DNA of 7,851 nucleotides from an uncultured Desulfurellaceae bacterium (GTDB lineage Bacteria > Campylobacterota_A > Desulfurellia > Desulfurellales > Hippeaceae). This document shows, piece by piece, positions 1 through 6,145 of this stretch. A program made the translations under genes and the position numbers. The notes below the pieces were generated by a model, which saw only the letters and a program-made list of their open reading frames with translations, did not search any database and was not told the origin of the DNA. Location of the stretch: positions 1 through 7,851 of the forward strand of contig CAJXLZ010000040.1 of assembly GCA_913056505.1 (NCBI GenBank), in the 5' to 3' direction. Within the stretch, counting starts at the first letter, position 1. Every line of letters begins with the position of its first letter.

Positions 1-364
1 TTTTAATAAGTTCAATTGCAAATTCATAAAGTTTATCAAAATAATCTGAAGCGTAATATGGTTTATCATTCCATTGATAGCCTAACCATTTTATATCTTC
101 TTTTATCGACTCAATATATAATTCATTCTCTTTCGAAGGATTAGTATCATCAAACCTTAAATGACATTCCCCATTAAACTTATCTGCAAGTCCAAAGTTC
201 AAGCATATAGACTTTGCATGTCCTATATGTAGATATCCATTGGGTTCTGGAGGGAAACGTGTGATAACTTTATCTTCTATTTTACCGTTTTTTAAGTCTT
301 CTATAATAATACTTTCAATAAAATTCAAAGATCCACTATTTATCTTGTTCCCATTTTTTTCCAT
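1..364 (-). CDS. glnS: Glutaminyl-tRNA synthetase, N-terminal part (3' end outside window)
   Basis: This class I aminoacyl-tRNA synthetase charges tRNA-Gln with glutamine in the cytoplasm. I translated 121 codons by eye from the ATG at 364; the frame stays open to base 1. The fragment carries the GlnRS signature FPPEPNGYLHIGHAKS at residues 37-52, with the class I HIGH motif at 46-49. It is followed by CLNFG and RFDDTNP (70-76), which lines the glutamine and ATP pocket, and then by an SDYFD stretch. These segments match the E. coli GlnRS N-terminus almost word for word, and PPEPNGY separates GlnRS from bacterial GluRS. The start fits the family, since about 36 residues precede FPPEPNG, and GAGG lies 4 bases upstream. 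Full-length bacterial enzymes have about 550 residues, so roughly three quarters is missing. The gene sits 65 bases after ilvE on the same strand. Its presence implies direct charging of tRNA-Gln, although GatCAB could also exist elsewhere. Confidence 0.96.
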   Translation of the reverse strand, partial: MEKNGNKINSGSLNFIESIIIEDLKNGKIEDKVITRFPPEPNGYLHIGHAKSICLNFGLADKFNGECHLRFDDTNPSKENELYIESIKEDIKWLGYQWNDKPYYASDYFDKLYEFAIELIK

Positions 365-372
365 AACACCTC
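365..372 (-). promoter_or_regulatory. Ribosome-binding site of glnS
   Basis: GAGG at 372-369 on the minus strand, followed by four bases and the ATG at 364-362, forms a short-spaced Shine-Dalgarno site. Together with the alignment of the N-terminus to known GlnRS it supports this start. Confidence 0.7.
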
Positions 373-400
373 AAACTACTATTAAAAACCTATTTTCCAT

Positions 401-433
401 ATTATACTTGTTGGGCTTTCCACATTTTATCAA
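401..433 (-). promoter_or_regulatory. Possible glnS promoter (perfect -10, poorly spaced -35)
   Basis: On the minus strand a perfect TATAAT lies at 406-401, about 37 bases before the glnS ATG. The best -35-like hexamer is TTGATA at 433-428, which overlaps the ilvE stop codon. The spacer is 21 bases, well outside the usual 16-18. At 17-base spacing the hexamer is TAAAAT, a poor match. There is no extended -10 TGn. It may be a weak or activator-dependent promoter, or chance in AT-rich DNA with glnS read from the ilvE transcript. Confidence 0.3.
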
Positions 434-1518
434 TATTTTCTTTCAACCTTCCTGTTCCAGCCTTTGGGTGCCTCTATTTTCCCCCTCTGAATGCTAGTGT
501 AATAATCGTAAATGTGCCTTGTTATCTCACCTATTTCGCCGTCATTTACAACTATTGAGCTCCCATCTTCAAATACATACTCTCCCACAGGTGAAATTAC
601 AGCAGCTGTACCAAAACCACCTGCCTCTGTAATTTGTTTTTCTTTTATGTCTTTAATAAAATCATCTATTGCAAAACGTCCCTGAACAACTTTGACACCT
701 AATTTATCTTGTATTTCGATAACGGATTCAGAAGTTATTGACCTTAAAACCGTATCTGTAAACTCAGGAATATATACCGTGCCGTTTTTGTCTATATGGA
801 AATGATTCATGGCACCTGCTTCTTCAATATATCTATTGTCAGCACTCAGATAAAGCACCTGGCTTGCTGATTTTGAAGCTGCGAACTCACCGGCTTTCAA
901 TGATGCGGCATAATTTCCCGCTGCTTTTGCACTGCCCGTTCCGCCGGGAGCAGCTCTGTGAAATTTTTTAGTAATAAGCAACTTAATAGCTTTGGTAAAA
1001 CCTTCGGCATAATAGGGTCCGCTTGGAGACAAGATTACAGCAAACGTATATGTATTGCTTGGATGAACCCCCAAAGAATCTTGTGTGGCAAAGATGAATG
1101 GCCTTATATATAGTGATGCATCTTCCTGCAGTGGAAACCAATTTCTGTCTATATCTATTAATGTATGTATAGCTTCAATCTGTATCTCTTCAGGTATTTG
1201 TGGAATACATAAAATATCAGCAGAATGGTTCATCCTTTTTGCATTTTTATCGATCCTGAATGTATAAATTTCACCGTCATCATGCTGAAAAGCCTTTGCT
1301 CCTTCAAATATGGATTGACCGTAATGAAGACTTATCGCACCGGGCGCTATGTGGAAATCGGAATAGGGAACAATACGTGCATTATTCCATTGACCGCTTT
1401 CATAATCCATCATAAACATATGGTCTGTGCGCAACTTTCCAAACGGAAGCGGTTCGCTTGGTTTGAATGGCGTTGTTCTTCTTTCTGATTTAGGTTTTAA
1501 TTCAATCTTTATATCCAT
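430..1518 (-). CDS. ilvE: Branched-chain amino acid aminotransferase (fold type IV PLP enzyme)
   Basis: It reversibly transfers the amino group between glutamate and the 2-oxo acids of isoleucine, leucine and valine in the cytoplasm. It is the last step of their synthesis or the first of their breakdown. The 362 residues match the longer BCAT group (BCAT_beta_II, which also includes human BCATs) rather than the roughly 305-residue E. coli type. Recognisable segments are LHYGQSIFEGAKAF (64-77), the arginine of YTFRID (R88), YIRPFIFAT (137-145), and GTGSAKAAGNYAAS with the PLP-binding lysine K198. IEEAGAMNHF (231-240) supplies the cofactor-contacting E233, and GFGTAAVISP (301-310) the phosphate loop. 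The redox CXXC of the human enzyme is absent (AVIS). AGGAGG sits 9 bases before the ATG and the stop is TGA. A 97-base gap upstream contains a strong promoter, so the gene can be expressed apart from the operon ahead of it. No frameshift is seen. Confidence 0.96.
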   Translation of the reverse strand: MDIKIELKPKSERRTTPFKPSEPLPFGKLRTDHMFMMDYESGQWNNARIVPYSDFHIAPGAISLHYGQSIFEGAKAFQHDDGEIYTFRIDKNAKRMNHSADILCIPQIPEEIQIEAIHTLIDIDRNWFPLQEDASLYIRPFIFATQDSLGVHPSNTYTFAVILSPSGPYYAEGFTKAIKLLITKKFHRAAPGGTGSAKAAGNYAASLKAGEFAASKSASQVLYLSADNRYIEEAGAMNHFHIDKNGTVYIPEFTDTVLRSITSESVIEIQDKLGVKVVQGRFAIDDFIKDIKEKQITEAGGFGTAAVISPVGEYVFEDGSSIVVNDGEIGEITRHIYDYYTSIQRGKIEAPKGWNRKVERKY

Positions 1519-1527
1519 TAACTTAAT

Positions 1528-1534
1528 CCTCCTT
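1528..1534 (-). promoter_or_regulatory. Ribosome-binding site of ilvE
   Basis: AAGGAGG on the minus strand, 9 bases before the ATG at 1518-1516, is a near-perfect anti-16S match. It is the strongest such site in the window and fixes the ilvE start. Confidence 0.85.
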
Positions 1535-1545
1535 ATTTTCGCAGG

Positions 1546-1575
1546 ATATTATTGCCCTAAGTTTAAAAATGTCAA
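1546..1575 (-). promoter_or_regulatory. Sigma-70 type promoter of ilvE
   Basis: The minus strand reads TTGACA (1575-1570, perfect -35), an 18-base spacer, then TAATAT (1551-1546, 4 of 6 matches to the -10 consensus). Transcription would start near 1539, giving a leader of about 20 bases that holds little beyond the ribosome-binding site. There is no room for a T-box or leader-peptide attenuator after this start. Any amino-acid control of ilvE from this promoter would therefore have to act at initiation. Confidence 0.6.
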
Positions 1576-1582
1576 ACTGTTT
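1560..1582. repeat. Small AT-rich dyads over the ilvE -35
   Basis: AGTTT at 1560-1564 is the inverted complement of AAACT at 1574-1578. AAACTGTTT at 1574-1582 is a 9-base palindrome with one central base. Both overlap or abut the TTGACA at 1570-1575. The position would suit a repressor or activator site, but the arms are only 4-5 base pairs and AT-rich, so chance is a serious alternative. The dyad lacks the GC stem and U-run of an intrinsic terminator. Confidence 0.2.
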
Positions 1583-1615
1583 AATACAATTTGTGCAATT
1601 CAATTCAAAACTATA

Positions 1616-2170
1616 TTATCTTTTATACCATGATAATATAATATCAAACAGTTCATCCTTAGCCCTGCTTTTTTCAAGCTTAGATAAGTGGTTATAATTT
1701 CTATACTTACCAAACTCGAGCATATATGCCAGTCTATTATGCATATTATAAGCTAAGGATATATCGAGATAATCTTTGGCGCCGCTTTTATGTGATAACA
1801 TCAGAAAAAATCCCAAAGACGCATAAATACGCGAGCTCCATATATTATCCTGCGTTTCATTTGAAATTTTCTTAAGTCTTTTTATAGCATACGAATATTG
1901 CCTGCATTGCGCTTCTGCCACAGACATCCAATAAAATTTGTAAAAAGAATCAGATCGTATATTTGAAAATGATGTTATCGCTCTTTTACAACGATGTTTT
2001 TTTAAATATTCCACCCCTTGATATAATTTAGCATCTACGCTTCGGGGCTCCCTTGGCTTATGTACAGTTTTGTGAGAAGTACCAGCATAATTAGGATACC
2101 TGTATTTGCTACAGGCATATAAGAGAAAAAGCGCAGATGCCGTTAATACCAAAAGATAAGCTTTTTTCAC
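1616..2170 (-). CDS. Putative lipoprotein with TPR-like helical repeats, function unknown
   Basis: I do not recognise the family. The 184 residues begin with a type II signal peptide: MKK, a hydrophobic stretch at 4-18, and a lipobox-like LYAC ending at Cys20. The Tyr at -2 is unusual for a lipobox. A basic linker (21-45, with KYRYPNY) follows. Two helix-turn-helix units at about 47-72 and 76-101 (GVEYLKKHRCKRAITSFSNI; VAEAQCRQYSYAIKRLKKI) look like degenerate tetratricopeptide repeats, and more helices run to the C-terminus. The mature part would lie outside the cytoplasmic membrane, probably anchored by lipid. It is strongly basic and tyrosine-rich (18 of 184). The start is GTG inside a 4-base GTGA overlap with the preceding gene. 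AGAGG lies 4 bases upstream, and the next Met is at residue 82, so GTG is the only start that keeps the signal peptide. It is the last gene of the tight pheT cluster. TPR lipoproteins often scaffold envelope complexes, but no partner is shown here. Confidence 0.8.
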   Translation of the reverse strand: MKKAYLLVLTASALFLLYACSKYRYPNYAGTSHKTVHKPREPRSVDAKLYQGVEYLKKHRCKRAITSFSNIRSDSFYKFYWMSVAEAQCRQYSYAIKRLKKISNETQDNIWSSRIYASLGFFLMLSHKSGAKDYLDISLAYNMHNRLAYMLEFGKYRNYNHLSKLEKSRAKDELFDIILSWYKR

Positions 2171-2724
2171 TTAGCCTCTTGAAATGCCCTATACATATTT
2201 TCGAACGCTGTTTTTATCCAATCATGGGCATCCTCCACATACTCTACAGCAAGATTTTTAGCCTCTTCATCGTTATTGCCAAGAAGATAATACGCTCCAA
2301 CTCCTCCGAGTGCAGAGGTGAGTAAAGTAGGAAATACTTTTATCTTTTTTAATATTAATTTTGAAAACAGAGCGGCTGCGAAGAAAGTTCCTATACCAAC
2401 ATAGGTAGCCTGAATTTTTTTATCATCTGTTCTCAAAAGATCAAGAGGTGCAATATACAGTCCATATTCTGATAAAGCTTGAGCTTTGTCAAGTATAGCA
2501 TCCCATTTTTCTTTGTTATTTTCGATAAATTTCGGATTGTGTTCCTCAATATAAGATTTTAATTGTAAAAACATAGAGTTTAAGTTGGATCTTCCCCATT
2601 GCGACAGTTCCTCTCTTAAATTATCCATCTTTTGTTTTATGTTTTCTGTTTTTGAAATCTCTTCTCTTATCTCGCTTATCTTTTCCCTTAATGCGCTCTT
2701 ATAAGATTCAATTATCTCTTCCAT
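2167..2724 (-). CDS. Small membrane protein: coiled coil plus two-helix hairpin, function unknown
   Basis: I do not recognise a family for this 185-residue protein. Residues 1-42 are charged and heptad-like (ALREKISEIREEISKTENIK), suggesting a coiled coil. A second helical region covers about 46-90. Two hydrophobic segments, about 106-124 and 130-148, are separated only by a basic KKIK turn and look like a membrane hairpin. The second is glycine-rich (SALGGVGAYYLLG). An acidic amphipathic tail (152-185) follows. There is no signal peptide. By the positive-inside rule the basic turn would face the cytoplasm if both segments span, which would put the coiled coil outside; a re-entrant or oligomeric arrangement is equally possible. 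GGGAGG, whose first G is the last base of the AMMECR1 stop codon, lies 6 bases before the ATG. The TGA stop overlaps the GTG of the following lipoprotein gene, so the two are translationally coupled and may act together at the envelope. Confidence 0.82.
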   Translation of the reverse strand: MEEIIESYKSALREKISEIREEISKTENIKQKMDNLREELSQWGRSNLNSMFLQLKSYIEEHNPKFIENNKEKWDAILDKAQALSEYGLYIAPLDLLRTDDKKIQATYVGIGTFFAAALFSKLILKKIKVFPTLLTSALGGVGAYYLLGNNDEEAKNLAVEYVEDAHDWIKTAFENMYRAFQEAK

Positions 2725-2735
2725 TTGTAACCTCC

Positions 2736-3335
2736 CTATATTTTCTTTAAAACAACATCTCCGTTAGGCGATGTTTCTTCAAATATCTGACCCGTAAATG
2801 AATACATATCACAATTCATATTTTTATAGCAATCTTCGTGCATACCGGCTTTAATACACACTTCATGTAAAAACTGCTCTTCATCCCATCTCCATTCCAC
2901 AGGCACCTGAGGAAGCAAAAGCCCGCTGTGTGCACCGCATACAACAAACAGACCATCCCTGCCTACTTTAATTTGCCTTGCATATTCCATTTTCTTCTCA
3001 AGCAACTTCATAGGCGACAATACCGTTACCTCAACAACAATATTATCCAATTCCTGATATTCTACAGGATTAAATCTTGAATCCGAAACTGCAGCAGATA
3101 AAGCCGAAGACATAACAGCATCTATCAACGGCTCATAAGCCAAAGGATAGCCTATGCATCCCCTCAGGCGTTTATCCGGATATGAATTAAGTGTTACGAA
3201 TACGCCCCTTTTTTCGTTAAATACAGCAGGATACTCTTTTGGTTTAGAAATAGACTTACCGTTTTTTAAATAAAACTCTATAGCTTTTCTTGACAATTCA
3301 ACAAGAATTTTACCTTCATCTAAGCTAAGATCCAT
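2736..3335 (-). CDS. AMMECR1-domain protein (PH0010/AmrA family)
   Basis: This 199-residue protein is one full-length AMMECR1 domain, a family found in archaea, bacteria and eukaryotes and named after a human X-linked gene. Its biochemical role is not established. The hallmark LRGCIG is at residues 57-62. SDSRFNPV (84-91), the strand VEVTVLSP (101-108), GRDGLFV (125-131), LLPQVPVEW (140-148), the acidic DEEQFL (151-156) and CIKAG (160-164) all match conserved blocks. Many bacterial members belong to the three-part AmmeMemoRadiSam set with a Memo-like protein and a radical SAM enzyme; neither partner is visible here. The ATG follows ileS by 15 bases and has AGAGGA 7 bases upstream; the stop is TAG. 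Lying directly behind two tRNA-synthetase genes suggests co-expression with translation genes, but that is context, not proof of function. The family assignment is firm. Confidence 0.93.
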   Translation of the reverse strand: MDLSLDEGKILVELSRKAIEFYLKNGKSISKPKEYPAVFNEKRGVFVTLNSYPDKRLRGCIGYPLAYEPLIDAVMSSALSAAVSDSRFNPVEYQELDNIVVEVTVLSPMKLLEKKMEYARQIKVGRDGLFVVCGAHSGLLLPQVPVEWRWDEEQFLHEVCIKAGMHEDCYKNMNCDMYSFTGQIFEETSPNGDVVLKKI

Positions 3336-3350
3336 AATATATTCCTCTTT

Positions 3351-6134
3351 TTATCCATAGAGAACATTATAACACCTCCTACAAATATGTTCTTTCTTTC
3401 TATTATCACCTACACTTTCGTCAAACTTCCAGCATCGCTCGCACCTTTTGCCGGATGCCTTTACAACGCCTACTAAAATACCCGTTTCCTTATCGTAGAA
3501 CTCCTTTGAAGGATTATCAACCTTACCAAAATATAGGTGCGACACTATACATATATCTGCCAAATCTTCATTTGTTGGTATGCTGCCTAAAGCGGATTTA
3601 TATTTATTGCCAAGCTCCACATAGAGATCCGCTTCTAAAGAATTGCCTATGATACCCTCTCCTCTTGCAATTTCCAACGCCTTATCTGTGGACGCTCTAA
3701 GCGTTCTTAATAAATTCCACTTTTTCACAAGTTCTTTATCCTCATACTCCGGCTTCAGCTCGGGGAATTCCTCCATATGCACAGATTCCTTTTTTTGATT
3801 CATATAAGAATAGGCTTCCTCCGTCGTGAAAGAAAGAATAGGTGCCATATAGAAAACAATAGTTTTCAATACTTCATACATAGCTGTTTGTGCACTCAAC
3901 CTTTTCTTGGAATCTATACTTTCACAATAGAGTCTGTCTTTCAATATATCAAGATAAAACGATGATAATACGGTAATGCAAAAATTTGTCACGATTTGAT
4001 AAATTAGATGAAAATCATACTCTTCATAGGCACTACGCATTTTTCTCTTCAATACCTCAAGCTCTGCAAGTATCCACCTGTCTATTTCTTCCATATCACT
4101 ATATTTCACGCTCTTTGACACATCAAAACTGTTCAAATTACCCAGTAAAAATCTTATTGTATTTCTAACCTTTCTGTAACTATCAACAAGTCTTTTCATT
4201 ATCTCTTCGGATAGTCTTACATCTTCCTTATAATCTGTGGCACTTGCCCACAACCTCAAAAGCTCAGCTCCGTACTTTTTTATAACTTTCTCAGGCGCTA
4301 TAACATTGCCTATTGATTTGCTCATCTTTCTTCCCTTGGAATCAACAACAAATCCATGGGTTAAGACAGAATTATACGGCGCTCTTCCCCTTGTGCCAAC
4401 AGATTCCAAAAGCGATGAATGAAACCAACCCCTGTGCTGATCAGAACCTTCCAAATACATATCTGCAGGCCATTTTAGTTCACTTCTCTTTTCTAAAACT
4501 GCAGCATGAGAAACACCGGAATCAAACCATACATCCAATATATCCTCTTCTTTTTCAAATTCATTAGACCCGCAGGAACAGGTATATCCCTCTGGCAGGA
4601 AAAATTCAGGCTCTTTATCAAACCATATATCTGAGCCATATTGTTCTACCTTATCCGCCACAGCATCAACCAATTTTTTATCAAACTGTACAAGCCCGCA
4701 TTTTTTACATTTAAACAGCGCTATCGGCACACCCCATGCACGCTGCCTTGAAATACACCAATCCGGACGCGTCTCCATCATTGCATGTATCCTGTTCCTG
4801 CCCCACGACGGAATCCATTTTGTCTTATCTATCTCTTCTAAAGCCTTATTACGCAGACCGTTCTTGTCTATTGATATAAACCACTGTTCGGTTGACCTGA
4901 ATATAATAGGATTTTTACAGCGCCAGCAATGGGGATAGGAGTGCGTAATAGTCTCCTTTTTTACAAGCATATTTCTGCTTTGAAGGGTCTGTATTACCTT
5001 TTCGTTTGCATCAAACACAAACATACCGCCAAACATTTCAACATTAGGCAAAAATTTTCCATCATCGTCAACAGGCGAATATATCGGCAGATGATATTTC
5101 ATACCCACAGCATAATCGTCTTCACCATGGCCGGGTGCTGTGTGAACCAACCCCGTACCGGCATCCAATGTAACATGATCACCCAATATAATTTTTGACT
5201 CTCTATCATATAGCGGATGCGCTAAAATATAACCCTCAAGTTCACTGCCTTTAAGCGTTTTAACAATGTTATACTTAGATATGCCAAATTTCTCCATTAA
5301 GGCATTGACAAGATCCTTAGCCACCAAATATATTTCCCTATCTCCTATCTGCACAAATGCATAATCGAAATTGGGATTAACACAAACCGCCAAGTTTGCA
5401 GGGATAGTCCATGGTGTTGTGGTCCAAATAACAGCAGAAACAGACTTACCCAAAAAAATCTTATCAACATCCGACAAATCGGAAATAAAATCAAATTTCA
5501 CATATATGGAATCATTTTTATCATCCTGATATTCAACCTCTGCCAAAGCCAAGGCTGTTTTGCATGATGGACACCAATAAACAGGCTTTTTTTGTTTATA
5601 TAAAAGACCTTTATCTACAAATTTAGCAAGTTCCCTTAATGTATCCGCTTCGTATTGATAATTCATAGTAAGATAGGGATTATCCCAATCTCCAAACACG
5701 CCGAGACGTTTAAATTCATCCCTTTGAATGTCTATGAATTCTTCGGCGTAGTTCCTGCATATCTTTCTTAAATCGGATTTTTTCATAGCATCTTTTTTAG
5801 CTCTTCCTATCTGCTTCTCCACGTTGTGTTCAATTGGAAGTCCATGGCAGTCCCATCCGGGAACATAGGGCGATTTATATCCCATCATTGTCTTTGATTT
5901 TATCACAATATCCTTCAATACCTTATTCAGAACATGCCCCATATGAATGTGTCCATTTGCATAAGGGGGTCCGTCATGCAAAATAAATGTATCTCTATCT
6001 TTTCTATCTATTAGTATCTTATGATATATATCGTTTGCATACCATTTATCCAACATTTCAGGCTCTTTTTTAGCCAAATTGGCCTTCATTGGAAATGCCG
6101 TGTTCGGCAACAACAAAGTGTCTTTATATGACAT
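3351..6134 (-). CDS. ileS: Isoleucyl-tRNA synthetase, zinc-binding bacterial type
   Basis: This cytoplasmic class I synthetase attaches isoleucine to tRNA-Ile and clears mischarged valine. At 927 residues it has the normal length of bacterial IleRS. The HIGH motif appears as HMGH (64-67) within PPYANGHIHMGH, followed by GWDCHGLPIE. The CP1 editing domain (about 185-400) has the threonine-rich WTTTPWTIPAN (237-247) and GTGLVHTAPGHGEDDY (326-341). WCISRQRAWGVP (459-470) and DVWFDSG (534-540) belong to the core, and KMSKS is at 603-607. The anticodon-binding helical domain follows. The C-terminal zinc finger has C898, C901, C918 and C921. A second possible zinc site has C476, C479, C519 and C521, and CxxC pairs also occur at 188/191 and 403/406. 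The short C-terminal zinc domain indicates the common bacterial IleRS1 form rather than the eukaryote-like IleRS2 that often confers mupirocin resistance. The start is 1 base after the pheT stop, and no internal defect is seen. Confidence 0.98.
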   Translation of the reverse strand: MSYKDTLLLPNTAFPMKANLAKKEPEMLDKWYANDIYHKILIDRKDRDTFILHDGPPYANGHIHMGHVLNKVLKDIVIKSKTMMGYKSPYVPGWDCHGLPIEHNVEKQIGRAKKDAMKKSDLRKICRNYAEEFIDIQRDEFKRLGVFGDWDNPYLTMNYQYEADTLRELAKFVDKGLLYKQKKPVYWCPSCKTALALAEVEYQDDKNDSIYVKFDFISDLSDVDKIFLGKSVSAVIWTTTPWTIPANLAVCVNPNFDYAFVQIGDREIYLVAKDLVNALMEKFGISKYNIVKTLKGSELEGYILAHPLYDRESKIILGDHVTLDAGTGLVHTAPGHGEDDYAVGMKYHLPIYSPVDDDGKFLPNVEMFGGMFVFDANEKVIQTLQSRNMLVKKETITHSYPHCWRCKNPIIFRSTEQWFISIDKNGLRNKALEEIDKTKWIPSWGRNRIHAMMETRPDWCISRQRAWGVPIALFKCKKCGLVQFDKKLVDAVADKVEQYGSDIWFDKEPEFFLPEGYTCSCGSNEFEKEEDILDVWFDSGVSHAAVLEKRSELKWPADMYLEGSDQHRGWFHSSLLESVGTRGRAPYNSVLTHGFVVDSKGRKMSKSIGNVIAPEKVIKKYGAELLRLWASATDYKEDVRLSEEIMKRLVDSYRKVRNTIRFLLGNLNSFDVSKSVKYSDMEEIDRWILAELEVLKRKMRSAYEEYDFHLIYQIVTNFCITVLSSFYLDILKDRLYCESIDSKKRLSAQTAMYEVLKTIVFYMAPILSFTTEEAYSYMNQKKESVHMEEFPELKPEYEDKELVKKWNLLRTLRASTDKALEIARGEGIIGNSLEADLYVELGNKYKSALGSIPTNEDLADICIVSHLYFGKVDNPSKEFYDKETGILVGVVKASGKRCERCWKFDESVGDNRKKEHICRRCYNVLYG

Positions 6135-6145
6135 ATTACCCCCTC
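6135..6145 (-). promoter_or_regulatory. ileS ribosome-binding site embedded in the pheT 3' end
   Basis: On the minus strand the final pheT codons for Leu-Arg-Gly and stop supply GAGGGGG (6145-6139). The GAGG core lies 7 bases before the ileS ATG (6134-6132). The TAA stop and the ATG are separated by one T. Ribosomes finishing pheT therefore end on the ileS initiation site, which points to translational coupling and supports this ATG as the real start. Confidence 0.8.

Noticed and set aside
240..497. Plus-strand open frame of 85 codons
   Set aside because: It spans the antisense of glnS, the intergenic gap and the ilvE end. Its protein is low-complexity, rich in Phe, Ile and Ser, as expected of the complement of AT-rich coding DNA, and it has no convincing ribosome-binding site.
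1560..1578. Inverted repeat as an intrinsic terminator after the lipoprotein gene
   Set aside because: The stem has five base pairs, is AT-rich and has no following U-run on the minus strand; it also overlaps the ilvE -35.
1519..1615. T-box or other riboswitch ahead of ilvE
   Set aside because: The gap is too short for a T-box, lacks the AGGGTGGNACC-type motif, and the predicted transcript leader is only about 20 bases.
2137..2325. Plus-strand open frame of 62 codons
   Set aside because: It is antisense to the junction of the two small genes, where the minus-strand frames have ribosome-binding sites and a coherent 4-base overlap.
4929..5198. Plus-strand open frame of 89 codons inside ileS
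   Set aside because: It lies wholly antisense to conserved ileS core and editing-domain sequence, and its translation resembles no protein. The other plus-strand frames inside ileS, ilvE and pheT fail for the same reason.
3351..6134. Mupirocin-resistant eukaryote-like IleRS
   Set aside because: The enzyme has the short zinc-finger C-terminus (C898, C901, C918, C921) and length typical of ordinary bacterial IleRS1, so there is no sign of the resistant form.
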